This document shows positions 20,308-30,246 of a stretch of DNA of 40,055 nt, in pieces. A program made the position numbers and the translations under genes. The stretch lies in IMG/VR virus record IMGVR_UViG_3300024520_000185, positions 1 to 40,055 of that record. One strand, 5' to 3'. Origin of the DNA: a virus. Each line of letters starts with the position of its first letter. The stretch's first letter is position 1. A model generated the notes under the pieces. The model saw nothing but the letters and a program-made list of their open reading frames with translations. It ran no database searches and was not told where the DNA came from.

Positions 20308-21737
20308 TGAGCAGAATGACTAATGAGGCATTATTATATACTGCTGAGATCATCAAAGACCTTACAATCTCGTGGCAACCTCATGCGGGTCAGGTAGATG
20401 CAGGGAGAGCAATATTCTATGAGGGGAAGACTTTTGTATTTGTGGAATGTGGTCGTAAGTGGGGTAAAACTGACCTCACATTGTATTGTGCTTATCGCGC
20501 TGCAATGACAACACCTAACGCAGCGATCTATTATATAGCTCCATTTCAAACACAAGCAAAAGAACTGACCTGGAGTAATAGTCGCTTCCAGACCTTCTTA
20601 GACGCTTCTGTACGCGATAAATATGTCTCTTCCATCAATAACTCAGAGATGAGGATAAAGTTCAAGAACGGCTCGTTTATCAAGCTTGATGGTGCTGATA
20701 ACTACGAGAAGTACCGTGGAATAAACCCTCATTTCATCATTTACGATGAGTTCAAGGATCACCACCCAATGTTCCATGAAGCAATGGAACCGAATCTGGC
20801 AACATATAGCGCACCGCTTCTAGTTATTGGAACCCCACCAGAAACGGATAACAACCAATTCTGTAGATTGGCAGATGATATCAAGGTTGATCCTGATGGA
20901 GCATATTTCAATCAGCCTACTAGCACGAACCCACATATCTCTAAGAAGTACCTGGAGAACATGAGAGCTCGTTTACAGCGCCGTGGTGAGCATGATGTAT
21001 GGATGCGAGAATACATGGCTAAACGTGTTAAAGGTGGCAGGAACGCGATCTTCCCGATGTTTGATGATACGATGATTAAGGATTACAAGGGGCTTATTGC
21101 TGAAATTAGATCTAATAGAAAAAACTTCGAATTATACATCACCGCTGATCCGGCGACTGCCTCCACATTTGGGGTACTTTTCAGTGCCATCCACAAATAC
21201 ACACGCATCGTATATCATCTCAATGAGCTCTATATTCGAGATACAAGGGAATCATCTGCTAGAAAGGTATGGGAAGAAATCGAGAGAATACAGATGGAAA
21301 TTATGCCGGATCTATCTCGATGGGAGTTGACTTACGATGAAGCTGCCACTTGGTTCTCAAACGAAGTAATGGATATAACCGAGGGTCAAGTATATTTCGC
21401 CCCTACTAGCAAAGCCGCGACCAAGAAAGAGGTGGGGTTATCCCTTATGAAAGACCAGATGTTATATGGGTTTTTCTTTATGACTGAGAAGTGCAAGTTC
21501 TTCCGTGAGGAAGTTGAGAACTATATCAGAGATCAGAACGACAAGATCAAGAAGGTAAACGATCATTTAATTGACTGTTGCAGATATACCAATGCCGCGG
21601 CATACTACACATCGGTTACTTCAAAGGCTCCTAAGAAAGTTGAGTCAGGCAGGAGATACCATACGCTCGAATCCGATTGGGCTGACAACAATAATGATTG
21701 GACCACCAAATTACTAGGAGATGAATATTATGAATGA
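20307..21737 (+). CDS. terL: Large terminase subunit (packaging ATPase and nuclease)
   Basis: A 476-residue protein starting with GTG at 20307 (AGGTGG eight bases upstream); an ATG at 20316 is a possible alternative. Walker A GRKWGKTD at 49-56, Walker B FIIYDE at 143-148, and coupling motif GTP at 175-177 form the ATPase motor. The C-terminal RNase H-like nuclease shows D281 (TADPA), D344 and D419/D423. It pumps concatemeric DNA into proheads through the portal and cuts it. Length is typical. The gene overlaps the membrane protein gene by 8 bp. Confidence 0.93.
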   Translation: MSRMTNEALLYTAEIIKDLTISWQPHAGQVDAGRAIFYEGKTFVFVECGRKWGKTDLTLYCAYRAAMTTPNAAIYYIAPFQTQAKELTWSNSRFQTFLDASVRDKYVSSINNSEMRIKFKNGSFIKLDGADNYEKYRGINPHFIIYDEFKDHHPMFHEAMEPNLATYSAPLLVIGTPPETDNNQFCRLADDIKVDPDGAYFNQPTSTNPHISKKYLENMRARLQRRGEHDVWMREYMAKRVKGGRNAIFPMFDDTMIKDYKGLIAEIRSNRKNFELYITADPATASTFGVLFSAIHKYTRIVYHLNELYIRDTRESSARKVWEEIERIQMEIMPDLSRWELTYDEAATWFSNEVMDITEGQVYFAPTSKAATKKEVGLSLMKDQMLYGFFFMTEKCKFFREEVENYIRDQNDKIKKVNDHLIDCCRYTNAAAYYTSVTSKAPKKVESGRRYHTLESDWADNNNDWTTKLLGDEYYE

Positions 21738-21951
21738 GAGTTTAGCTTTTGCCTTTAGCGTTATTGCGCTTATAATAGCGGTTAGTGCCTTGTTGTTGTC
21801 GATTTACAATACAATAGACACATTAGCCACAAAAAGAAGTACGCATCAAGTTCAATGGCAGAGCATCCCAACTGATGAGTTTCAATCAGCAGAGGATATG
21901 GCTAAGGTTCTTAATGATGAACACATTAATTATGATCGAGATCAAATTTAG
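21730..21951 (+). CDS. Small membrane protein with one N-terminal helix
   Basis: A 73-residue protein. AGGAG ends just before an in-frame ATG at 21721, so the ATG at 21730, nine bases from the site, is chosen. Residues 5-27 are strongly hydrophobic (FAFSVIALIIAVSALLLSIY); the rest is polar. Such small proteins between terminase and portal can be holins or head-assembly helpers. Single-span topology would fit a pinholin-like or class III-type holin, but there is no specific signature. Confidence 0.65.
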   Translation: MNESLAFAFSVIALIIAVSALLLSIYNTIDTLATKRSTHQVQWQSIPTDEFQSAEDMAKVLNDEHINYDRDQI

Positions 21952-21959
21952 GAGAATAT

Positions 21960-24119
21960 ATGTCATACGGCACAACTTTTGACGACTTTGAATTAGAGGG
22001 AGATCTTAACGAACAAGATCAATCCCCATATTGGACAGTGCATAAAAAAGATGAAGAAGAGAAGCTTAAGTGGCTTAAGATGGATTTCGACAATAAGAAG
22101 AAAATGGCTGATCCAAGGATACGAACATACCGGGAGCAAATTGCCCTGTATAAAGGAATCCATTACAGAAGCCAAGAAACTCGTGGTCAGGATTTCCGTA
22201 GGGATTCTGGTGACAGAAGTATCAGGAATCCGAAAATAGTTGTGAACCACACATACGACATGGTTGAGAGTAAGACAGCGAAGTTGACAAGGTTTCGCCC
22301 TGCCATTGCTGTTCTTCCAGCTAACATGGAGTACCATGACAAACAAAACGCCAAGCTAGTTAAGACTCTAGTTGATAACCGTTGGTATGAAGTCGATATC
22401 GATAAATACTTCCGCGATCAGCAAAAGGGTAGCTATATCTATGGTGAAGCATATTTGAAAACAACCTGGGATTCCGAATTAGGTCCAGAGCATCCAGCCC
22501 AAGAGAGAGCGAGAGAGAAGGGTATATCTCTTCCTCTCTTTAAGGATGGGAAAGCTGTTGAGGGTGAAGACGGAGAAATGTTGAGTATCGAGAAGTCAGT
22601 TAAAATTGGCGATGTTAGATACGATGTTACTTACCCAGATAGAGTTTATTTCAATCTAAGTGCTAACTGTTGGGAAGACGCAATGGATTGCACAGAAATT
22701 GAGTACAGAGCAATAGAAGAAGTTAAAATTGATTACCCAGAACTTGCCATGAGAATTAAAAAGACAAGTGGCACTAAGTTTGATTATGAAAGCTTTGAAG
22801 AGAAGAAACTAAAGACTGAAATACCAATTATGACGTATTGGCATAAGCCGACTAAGTATCTTCCAAAGGGGAAGAAAATTGTTTATACGTATGATGTTAT
22901 TCTTGAGGAAACCGATTTTCCGTATTCTCACGGGAAGTTACCATACACAAGACTTACGGATATTGATGTTCCTTCAGAATTTTACGCCAGAAGTTTCATC
23001 AACCTTATTCGAGGTTTACAAAGACACTATAATAACCTGGCTTCCGGTGTTGCTAGGAATCACGGTTTAGCATCGGCTCCTAAATGGATCTTACCTTCTG
23101 GAGCTTGTTCGGTTAAATCTCTAGGTAATGAAGCGACTATCGTTGAATACAAAGGCGGTGTACCACCTAGATTAGAGTCAATGAATCCTACACACCCTGA
23201 GATCTTTCAATACATGGATAAGCTTGAAGAGAATATACAAAAGATTTCCGCTGTGCATGGTATTTCTCGTGGTGCTCCACCTCCATCAATACGCGCTGGT
23301 GTAGCATTACAATTCCTAGATGAACAAGAGCATGAGCGTGAAAACTCAGCTATCTCTAAGAGAAATTCAGCTATACGAGAAGTTGCAAGGCAAACAATAG
23401 CCCTTATGGGTCAATTCTATAAAGATGAAGATGAAAGACTGATTCATATACTTGGTAAAGATAATGGTCATCTTATTAAGTCATTTAAGATGGCAGACTT
23501 CGCTAAGGTGCATGATGTTAGAATCCAAAACTCTTCATCATTACCTGATAGTAAGCCAGCAAAGATTCAGACTATATTGGATCTTAACAATGGCTTTCCA
23601 GATCTTTTTTCTCCAGAGCAAATTATTGACATGTTGGATCTTGGTGTTGATAAAGCATTTAAAGACCAGGCTTCTACTGCTGTTACTGCCGCAGAGTCAG
23701 AGAACGAATCAATCATGTCTCAAGAAGAGGTTAAGGAACCTAAGCCATGGGAAGATCTATTTGTTCACTGGAAAATTCATGTTCAAAAACTACAAGAGCT
23801 ATCATTTAAAGATGCTTCTGATGAAGTTCAAGCCGCTTTCTTAAAGCACATTGGTATAACAGAAATGCTTATGTTTCAACGCGCTGGTAAGAATGCGATG
23901 TTTAGACAGAAGCTTATGTTGCTTGACTCGTATCCAATAATCTTTGTTCTAGATGAAATGTCTGCCGGAACAATGGCTTCAGGAATGTCGCCAATGGCAA
24001 TGCAACAGGCAGAGCAAGGCGGTGCTCCCCCAAGTGAAGGGGCTCCACCACCAGAGCAAAACCCACAGGGAGAGCAAGCGTCACCTGAGCCAGTACCTCA
24101 AGGCGCACCAGTAAATTAA
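21960..24119 (+). CDS. Portal protein
   Basis: A 719-residue protein in the expected place between terminase and scaffold. It has an acidic N-terminus, the wing region with KGIHYRSQETRG, the central stem/clip part, and the FPYSHGKLPYTRLTDID segment typical of podovirus (P22-like) portals. HGISRGAPPPSIRAGVALQF resembles the conserved crown-stem helix. The C-terminal 60 residues are Pro/Gln/Glu-rich and probably disordered. It forms the dodecameric ring at the head vertex. GGAGAATAT precedes the start. Confidence 0.9.
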   Translation: MSYGTTFDDFELEGDLNEQDQSPYWTVHKKDEEEKLKWLKMDFDNKKKMADPRIRTYREQIALYKGIHYRSQETRGQDFRRDSGDRSIRNPKIVVNHTYDMVESKTAKLTRFRPAIAVLPANMEYHDKQNAKLVKTLVDNRWYEVDIDKYFRDQQKGSYIYGEAYLKTTWDSELGPEHPAQERAREKGISLPLFKDGKAVEGEDGEMLSIEKSVKIGDVRYDVTYPDRVYFNLSANCWEDAMDCTEIEYRAIEEVKIDYPELAMRIKKTSGTKFDYESFEEKKLKTEIPIMTYWHKPTKYLPKGKKIVYTYDVILEETDFPYSHGKLPYTRLTDIDVPSEFYARSFINLIRGLQRHYNNLASGVARNHGLASAPKWILPSGACSVKSLGNEATIVEYKGGVPPRLESMNPTHPEIFQYMDKLEENIQKISAVHGISRGAPPPSIRAGVALQFLDEQEHERENSAISKRNSAIREVARQTIALMGQFYKDEDERLIHILGKDNGHLIKSFKMADFAKVHDVRIQNSSSLPDSKPAKIQTILDLNNGFPDLFSPEQIIDMLDLGVDKAFKDQASTAVTAAESENESIMSQEEVKEPKPWEDLFVHWKIHVQKLQELSFKDASDEVQAAFLKHIGITEMLMFQRAGKNAMFRQKLMLLDSYPIIFVLDEMSAGTMASGMSPMAMQQAEQGGAPPSEGAPPPEQNPQGEQASPEPVPQGAPVN

Positions 24120-24139
24120 CAAACCATAGGAGAGATAAT

Positions 24140-25303
24140 ATGGAAGGAAATGCAGAAGGTTTTTACGATGTTCAAATGGATGGAGATAGAGATGCTAATA
24201 TCGATGTTAGCGGTTCTTCTCCTGACTTTGATGATTTTGATTCTGCCGCGGAAGCTCGCGAGGATTACATTGAGGCGAAGAGTGAGGCTTCAAATGCTCG
24301 CAAAGCAGACAAAGCACCAGAGGCGCAGGTATCACCGGAGAGTGAGGCAAAGGTCGAGGCGAAGGTAGAGGAACCTGTTTCTGAAGGAACTGAAGAACAA
24401 GTCGCTGAAGAAATCCGTAAGATGGTTAAGGGAACAAACCTTTCTGGTGATCCTTTTGACCTTCCACAAGATCTAACTGTTCCAGTAAAAATTGATGGTG
24501 AATTAACTGATGTTAATGTTCAAGATATTATCAATGATTATTCGGGAAAAGAGTCTTGGAGTCGCAAGTTTTCTCAGCTTGATCTTGAGCGAAAAGAATA
24601 CGAAGCAGACAAAGAACAGACCATAGATATCATTCAAGGCTTCTCAGAGAGAGCTAACAGCGGGGAAATTGTTGAAGCTATGAAGTATCTTGTTGACATG
24701 ACTGGCGCAGACAGTCACAATTTTCACGTAGAGTTGCGCAACGCCTTAATGCCAGAGATTGAAGAATATCTCTATATGACAGATGAGGAACGCACATCAC
24801 ATGATACAGCTATAGAAGCTCAGTATCTGAGGCAACGATTAGAGACTCAGGAAGAACAGCAGAAGTACACCGCTACCCAATGGGAAACAGAGCGCGAAGC
24901 TACTCGTCTGAGAGAAGAAATCGGAGTTACATCAGAGGAGTATTCTGAAGCACAAGGTTTTCTAAGGGAACAAGGCTTAGAATCAACACCGGAAGTTATA
25001 GGGCAGTATTACCAGAACCTGGCTGCACTTAATAAATCCGATGTGTTGCTTTCTCAAGTTGATGAATCTTTAGCAGACAACGATGGGCTTAAAACCGAAG
25101 TCGCCCAGTTAGTTATGAGTGGTGAATTTACTGAATCAGAGATCTTAGTTCAGTTAAAGGAACTCTACACCCAGCGAGGTGCTAGTGCAGTCAATCAAAA
25201 GATTGCAGAAGCGAACCCTTCCCGCGTAGAAAACACCCGTAGCGATGAGCCACTTAGATCTTTTGAATCCTTCGATGATTATGAAGAAGATGAATATTAT
25301 TAA
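24140..25303 (+). CDS. Scaffolding protein
   Basis: A 387-residue, very acidic, helical protein between portal and capsid. The first 100 residues are Asp/Glu/Ala-rich and low in complexity, followed by coiled-coil-like segments (about 150-290) and a mixed C-terminus. Scaffolds assemble with capsid protein and are then lost. GGAGAG stands upstream of the ATG. The assignment comes from order, acidity and helicity. Confidence 0.8.
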   Translation: MEGNAEGFYDVQMDGDRDANIDVSGSSPDFDDFDSAAEAREDYIEAKSEASNARKADKAPEAQVSPESEAKVEAKVEEPVSEGTEEQVAEEIRKMVKGTNLSGDPFDLPQDLTVPVKIDGELTDVNVQDIINDYSGKESWSRKFSQLDLERKEYEADKEQTIDIIQGFSERANSGEIVEAMKYLVDMTGADSHNFHVELRNALMPEIEEYLYMTDEERTSHDTAIEAQYLRQRLETQEEQQKYTATQWETEREATRLREEIGVTSEEYSEAQGFLREQGLESTPEVIGQYYQNLAALNKSDVLLSQVDESLADNDGLKTEVAQLVMSGEFTESEILVQLKELYTQRGASAVNQKIAEANPSRVENTRSDEPLRSFESFDDYEEDEYY

Positions 25304-25324
25304 TAATTTATAACGGAGGCAATA

Positions 25325-26551
25325 ATGTCTACTTTTAGTTTAACAACTGCACAAAATCTATTTAAGATTAATTATTACAAAAAGTCTGAGAATATGTATA
25401 ACTCAGCAAACGTACTTCTTGGTCGTATCAAGAAGAAATATGACTTCACTGGTCGTCAACGGTTTGTAGCAACTCCCCTAAGTTTTTCTGGTGGTGTTGG
25501 TTCAGGAACTTTGCCTACTGCTGGTGTCGCAACTTACTCCGATGCTTTAATCCTTTCAAAGAAAGTATACGCTGTATGCCAAATTGATCGTGAATCAATT
25601 AAAGCTTCTAGTGATGACAAGGGCGCTTTCGTAAGAGCTACCAAAGAAACAGTACAGAAATGTGTTGAATCTTATATGCGAAATGCTTCACGTATCCTTT
25701 TTGGTAACGGTGATGGTTCACTAGGTACTGGCGATGCTGCTGAAGCTGATACTCCTGTACTTGGTACTGGTGGCTCTGGTGATCCGTACATCGTTGCAAT
25801 GGCAGCTAGTACCTTTAAAGAAGCCAACTGGGAAGAGAATGACATTGTAAATCTTGATGCTGAGACTACTGCGCTAACTGTTGTTGCTGTTGTACCTGCT
25901 ACCTCCACTGTTCACTTTGAAGGTTCTTCTGTACTTTTAGCTGATGATGCCGCTGCTGTAGCGAACTCAACTTCTGAAATCTTTTATATGCAAGGTTCTA
26001 AAGACAATGATCCTCAAGGTCTTAAAGGTGTTCTAGATGCCACAAGTGGTACTCTTTATAACATTAGTGTTGCAAGACGCTGGCAATCAACACGAGTTGA
26101 TGGTTCTGCCTCCAACGTAACTGAAGACAAGATGAATGAAGTTATGCTTTCTGTTGAACGAAAGTTTGGTAAAGCACCTAACTTGATCGTTTGCTCTTAT
26201 GCTCAGTATAGAAAGATTATGCTTTTATTTGAGAGTCTTAAGCGCTACAGCATCAGCCCACGAGATAAACAACTTAAAGGTAAAGTTTCTTTCAGTGGTT
26301 TAGAGTTTATGTCAACACGTGGACCTATCGGGATCTTTCCTGAGCGTTTTTGTGAAGACGATAGAATCTACTTCTTAAATGACAACTTCATTGAATGTCA
26401 TCACCGCCCAGGATTTGGTTGGTTTGACGATGATGGAACTGTCTTTTTAAGAAAAGATGGCATCGATGAGTATGAAGCGAGATATGGTGGCTATTTGCAA
26501 AACTATATTACGCCTAGTGCCCACGGTGTATTATATAACTTAACAAGTTAG
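25325..26551 (+). CDS. Major capsid protein
   Basis: A 408-residue protein following the scaffold, with GGAGG eight bases before its ATG. It begins with a helical N-arm, has a conserved E-loop-like region, and ends with YLQNYITPSAHGVLYNLTS. Residues about 147-222 look like an inserted beta-domain (GTGGSGDPYIVAM, then GSSVLLADDAAA). A similar pattern is seen in the tail adaptor at 33025. HK97-type fold is inferred. A hairpin follows the gene, as often happens after highly expressed capsid genes. Confidence 0.85.
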   Translation: MSTFSLTTAQNLFKINYYKKSENMYNSANVLLGRIKKKYDFTGRQRFVATPLSFSGGVGSGTLPTAGVATYSDALILSKKVYAVCQIDRESIKASSDDKGAFVRATKETVQKCVESYMRNASRILFGNGDGSLGTGDAAEADTPVLGTGGSGDPYIVAMAASTFKEANWEENDIVNLDAETTALTVVAVVPATSTVHFEGSSVLLADDAAAVANSTSEIFYMQGSKDNDPQGLKGVLDATSGTLYNISVARRWQSTRVDGSASNVTEDKMNEVMLSVERKFGKAPNLIVCSYAQYRKIMLLFESLKRYSISPRDKQLKGKVSFSGLEFMSTRGPIGIFPERFCEDDRIYFLNDNFIECHHRPGFGWFDDDGTVFLRKDGIDEYEARYGGYLQNYITPSAHGVLYNLTS

Positions 26552-26552
26552 T

Positions 26553-26589
26553 CTAGGGGAGGGAGTTAATCTCTCCCACCCTTTCCTAG
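26553..26589 (+). terminator. Hairpin after the capsid gene
   Basis: CTAGG (26553-26557) with CCTAG (26585-26589), and GGGAG (26561-26565) with CTCCC (26573-26577), form a two-part stem with a small bulge. There is no U-tract. It may be a partial terminator or a hairpin that stabilises the capsid mRNA. Confidence 0.5.
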
Positions 26590-26601
26590 TAGGGGAGACT
26601 G

Positions 26602-26712
26602 ATGCGCCATGGATGGCAATTTGGTTTCCCTTACCTGGTTTTAAGGAGAGGAATAAATGTCAAGTTCAAACGTAATAGTATTAGTCGCTGGTGTAGCTCA
26701 GTCTTTACCTAA
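26602..26712 (+). CDS. Possible 36-codon frame overlapping the next gene
   Basis: ATG at 26602 follows AGGGGA by five bases, an almost ideal site. It reads MRHGWQFGFPYLVLRRG, then a basic part that runs 56 bp into the next gene in another frame. It could tune translation of the next gene. Low confidence. Confidence 0.25.
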   Translation: MRHGWQFGFPYLVLRRGINVKFKRNSISRWCSSVFT

Positions 26713-26905
26713 TGATGTGGTAGACCTCGTTGTATATACTACGGCAGCCACGGTTATAACTCATTCAAGTGACAACGTAACATTCGTTGCTCTTGCTGGT
26801 TGGGTAGATCCTGGCGCTGGTAATAAGGCAACAGACATAACCACAAGTGTTATGACTTATATCTCGTCTGATGTAAACTGTAGACTTCATTTCAGGAACG
26901 CTTAA
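26657..26905 (+). CDS. Small beta-rich virion protein, possible decoration protein
   Basis: An 82-residue, Val/Thr/Ser-rich protein with AAGGAG upstream. Its beta pattern (VIVLVAGVAQSLP, VVYTTAATVITHSS) suits a small capsid decoration or fibre-base protein. It lies directly after the capsid gene and its hairpin, and is coupled to the fibre-like gene by TAATG. The role is inferred from place and composition. Confidence 0.55.
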   Translation: MSSSNVIVLVAGVAQSLPNDVVDLVVYTTAATVITHSSDNVTFVALAGWVDPGAGNKATDITTSVMTYISSDVNCRLHFRNA

Positions 26906-28815
26906 TGTCTCGCACGAGAGACTCGGTAATAAAGCTTACTAGAAGAGGTTATCCTGATGTTACTGGCATTTGGAACAATGACCTAATTTCTACTCACAAT
27001 GAGAAGAGGCTTGCCATTAGTGTTCGTGACGTTAATGCAGGTAATATCTTTGTTATCACTGGGAGAACTGGTGCAGATTTAGTCTTCAAAACAATTGGCA
27101 CAGTAACTGGTGTAGTAGAAGATCAAATTATTGATGTTACTATTTTCGATTACATTCAAATAAATTTAACAGTAAGAGATCCAGCTAACTCGTCAGCAGT
27201 CTTTGTAATGGGTAGCTCTATTTCTGATTCAGGTGGAACCGGGCAATCATCAAGTGCTGCTTCAACTCCTGTTGTTTTATCTTCAGAGCAAGAGACAATA
27301 CTAAACGCTATTAAAATCGCTACAGAAGCTATTAACATAGACGCTGATTCACTAGCCAAAGAAACGGGTGGAAACTTAGATATTATCTCAGGAGATACCA
27401 CAGAGATAACTGATAAACTTCCTACTATTGGCTCACAAGCTTCGACTGCGAGTTTATCTGTTACCCTTTCAAGCAATGAGCCTGATATTGGAACAACAGT
27501 AACAAGTGGATCAATATCCGTTGACGCTTTACCAGCAAATGCAACGGTTAATCTTTCTCAAGTAGCAGGAACCGCTACATCAGTTGATGGTGGACTCTCT
27601 GATATTGGAACTCAAAGAGTAATTCTTGCAACTGACTCCCCTGGTGGAGCGACTGAATACACCGAGGGCGACACAGCTACGACTATAAGTGGCTTGGCTA
27701 TGATGTTCGAGAGTAATACTACAACAAGTCAAGTTGACGTTGTTAGTAATGCCACACCTCTTCCAATTTCTGATGCAGATGGATCGATTACTGTAGATGG
27801 CGCAGTATCAGTATCCAATTTATTAGCAAACAATCACGATGTAACTGTAAGCAACGCATCTATAGCGGTCACTGGACCACTTACCAATGCAGAGCTAAGG
27901 TTTTCAGATGTTGGTGTAGCTGTTGCCGGGTTACTAGGTGATGGTCATAATGTGAAGGTAGACAATGACGCTACTGATGGTATTCCAATCATTAATCAGA
28001 CAGGCGATACTCTATCTGTTGGTGGTGCTGTTACTGTTACAAGTGGTGCTGTTACGGTTAGTCAGGGTACACGTACTAGCCTTAATGCTAACGCCACTAT
28101 CCAAGTACAAGGTACAGATGTTACTCTAACCAGTGGCTTGCCAATAAAAAATGAAACAGGTGCTAATCTTGGCATCGATGTAGTCAATGTATCAGGATCG
28201 GCAATTAATGACGGCAATGCTATTCATGTTAGCCAGGGTACAGCAGCCAATCTCAAGGCTACAGTAATAGCTGCTGGCGATATAGCCAATAACTCTGCTG
28301 ATTCAGGTAATCCGGTTAAGACAGGAGCTAAAGCAATTGACTTCAATAATTCTGGTCATGCTGCTGATGTAACCGCAGCCGATAGGGTTAATTCAATTGC
28401 ATTACAAAATGGGCAGCAGTTAGTAGCTGACCTAGCTCATAGGAAGGCAATAACGCTGGGTGGATTAGATGATACTTATGATACAACAAATGAATCCCAT
28501 AACTCAGGGGATATTGATGTTACTGGGTTTAGATATGCCAGCTTTATGTTTACAATTGAATCGAACTCCAATCCAACAGATTTTCAGTGGACATTAGAAG
28601 AGAAATCTTCTGGAGGCAATTATTTCCAGGTTACTAGCGGTTTTTGGGCATTTTTTAAATATGAAGATGCAGGAACTGCTACGGCAATTAGTGTTTCCGT
28701 CATGTTTCCGTTAGGTGGAGCAGATACGATTAGAATAGTTGGCACAGTTTCATCCGATGCCTCATTGTCTAAGTATTTCACTATAACTAATTCAGAAATC
28801 GGTTTAAGAAACTAA
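26905..28815 (+). CDS. Long beta-repeat fibre-like protein
   Basis: A 636-residue Ser/Thr/Val/Asn-rich protein. An N-terminal domain of about 110 residues is followed by many short beta repeats. One is LPTIGSQASTASLSVTLSS at about 174-192, a motif also in the 420-aa protein at 30548. A C-terminal beta-domain of about 120 residues ends SEIGLRN. Such repeats occur in phage fibres and decoration proteins of aquatic phages. It probably attaches to the head or tail, with the C-terminus for binding. Coupled on both sides by TAATG. Confidence 0.6.
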   Translation: MSRTRDSVIKLTRRGYPDVTGIWNNDLISTHNEKRLAISVRDVNAGNIFVITGRTGADLVFKTIGTVTGVVEDQIIDVTIFDYIQINLTVRDPANSSAVFVMGSSISDSGGTGQSSSAASTPVVLSSEQETILNAIKIATEAINIDADSLAKETGGNLDIISGDTTEITDKLPTIGSQASTASLSVTLSSNEPDIGTTVTSGSISVDALPANATVNLSQVAGTATSVDGGLSDIGTQRVILATDSPGGATEYTEGDTATTISGLAMMFESNTTTSQVDVVSNATPLPISDADGSITVDGAVSVSNLLANNHDVTVSNASIAVTGPLTNAELRFSDVGVAVAGLLGDGHNVKVDNDATDGIPIINQTGDTLSVGGAVTVTSGAVTVSQGTRTSLNANATIQVQGTDVTLTSGLPIKNETGANLGIDVVNVSGSAINDGNAIHVSQGTAANLKATVIAAGDIANNSADSGNPVKTGAKAIDFNNSGHAADVTAADRVNSIALQNGQQLVADLAHRKAITLGGLDDTYDTTNESHNSGDIDVTGFRYASFMFTIESNSNPTDFQWTLEEKSSGGNYFQVTSGFWAFFKYEDAGTATAISVSVMFPLGGADTIRIVGTVSSDASLSKYFTITNSEIGLRN

Positions 28816-29555
28816 TGGCAAAGGGTGCAGGATTCTACAATGAACAACATGACAGGTATGTTGATGATATAGCTGCACCTCTTATTTTTACTGGTGGCTG
28901 TAGTGATGGTCACAATCATTATATTACCGATCAATATTATCTAAACATAGCTCACGTACTTAATGGAAATTTTAGGGTAACAGCGAGAATTGATCTAAGA
29001 CCAGCATTTCCAGGGCTTCAATACTTAACAGGCATAGCCACTGATGGGATTAACTTATTTGTTGCTTATTATGATGATAATATTATTAGTATGCTATCCA
29101 TTAAAACTAAGAAGGTGGCTGCAATAAACAAGGCTGGGAAACTCCTGGCTAATATGTTTAATGTAAACTTTGGACCTAACCCTTCTTCAGCAATTAGAGA
29201 CTTAGCAACAGACGGAAAGAACCTTTACTTAAATCATAACGATGGATTTGGAGAGAAGGGTGTAACAATTCACATAGGAAATAAACAGATTAGAAGTGCA
29301 GCTATCGGTGGAATAATTTGGTCAGGAATAGCTTATAATGGTGTAGGAATTACTGCGGTTACTACAGCCGGGAAGGTGTATCATTTAAACAATTTATTTC
29401 AACAGATAGATAATGGTGGAACTGTTGCCCCTCATTCCTTTGTTCAATATGCCTACTATGTACCACTAACCGCAGAACATATAACTCATGGCTTTGACCA
29501 GGAGAACGTACATTGCAATCACAATGGAATGCTTATTGTTGGTCATGCAAACTAG
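28815..29555 (+). CDS. Possible beta-propeller virion protein
   Basis: A 246-residue protein with spaced repeats of the form LxGIATDGINLFVAYYDD and IRDLATDGKNLYLNHND, then two weaker copies. These look like blades of an NHL/Kelch-like propeller. No signal peptide. It is coupled by TAATG to the fibre-like gene, so a receptor-binding or fibre-tip role is possible. No family is certain. Confidence 0.5.
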   Translation: MAKGAGFYNEQHDRYVDDIAAPLIFTGGCSDGHNHYITDQYYLNIAHVLNGNFRVTARIDLRPAFPGLQYLTGIATDGINLFVAYYDDNIISMLSIKTKKVAAINKAGKLLANMFNVNFGPNPSSAIRDLATDGKNLYLNHNDGFGEKGVTIHIGNKQIRSAAIGGIIWSGIAYNGVGITAVTTAGKVYHLNNLFQQIDNGGTVAPHSFVQYAYYVPLTAEHITHGFDQENVHCNHNGMLIVGHAN

Positions 29556-29564
29556 GAGAATATA

Positions 29565-29735
29565 ATGACAGTACAAAAGATACAGAAACTAAAGTTTAGA
29601 ATTGGCAAGCAAGAGGCATTAGATTTATTGCTGCCGTCAGAAGGGTTAGAGAGTCTTGATGTTGAGTCTATTCAGCTAGATCCTTCCGATCAATCTTATA
29701 TTGTAATTGAATTAGCAGAGACAGACGCACCATAA
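29565..29735 (+). CDS. Small acidic protein, 56 aa
   Basis: A 56-codon frame beginning MTVQKIQKLKF and ending in acidic residues. AGGAGAAT precedes the ATG at 29565 and its stop overlaps the next ATG (TAATG). It fills the gap between two virion genes. It may be a small chaperone or adaptor for them. Function unknown. Confidence 0.65.
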   Translation: MTVQKIQKLKFRIGKQEALDLLLPSEGLESLDVESIQLDPSDQSYIVIELAETDAP

Positions 29736-30157
29736 TGGGAAGAGATATTCGACCTAGGATTTTCAACGTAAACACTCAGTCAGATGTGATTAAGTTCATG
29801 CTTGAAAGAGTAGATGCACTGGTTACTAGAGGTGAGTATCACTTTGTTGATATTGGAGAAGGTGACGGCTTTGTTACTTCCAGAGTAACAGGTTTTGCTT
29901 CAGTCAATGGTTATGAGATTACCAAGGGTGAGGATTTCTTCGATCAACCAGTGGTTTCCCCAGGAATTTGGTATGCCTTTAACCCTTTTGGAGCAAAGGG
30001 AACTGCAAGGCTTAATGCCCATTTAAAAGACGCTACGGGGTATTTGATTTATTACGATGCCCAATGGGAGAAGCTTCTTAGAAGAAAATTGTTCACCGAG
30101 GTGTATAGTAGGAAGATTATAGGTAGTTGGTTTAAGGTTTATGCGATTAACGCATAG
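29735..30157 (+). CDS. Virion-region protein, unknown
   Basis: A 140-residue protein coupled by TAATG to the 56-aa gene. An N-terminal helical segment (SDVIKFMLERVDALVTRG) is followed by a beta-rich part with Gly and aromatic residues. No membrane segment. By place it may belong to the head-tail joint or the fibre base. No family recognised. Confidence 0.6.
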   Translation: MGRDIRPRIFNVNTQSDVIKFMLERVDALVTRGEYHFVDIGEGDGFVTSRVTGFASVNGYEITKGEDFFDQPVVSPGIWYAFNPFGAKGTARLNAHLKDATGYLIYYDAQWEKLLRRKLFTEVYSRKIIGSWFKVYAINA

Positions 30158-30246
30158 TCGGATTATTAATGATTTATGGTGTAAAAGCCATTAAAATACA
30201 AAGCAATGGCTCCTTATGGGTAACATAGTCAAAGTTAAGGAAGTTT

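Noticed and set aside
23452-23844. 130-aa plus-strand frame inside the portal gene
   Set aside because: An alternative-frame shadow of the portal gene, without start signals.
30169-30228. 19-codon frame between the 140-aa and 98-aa genes
   Set aside because: No ribosome site and no overlap with its neighbours.
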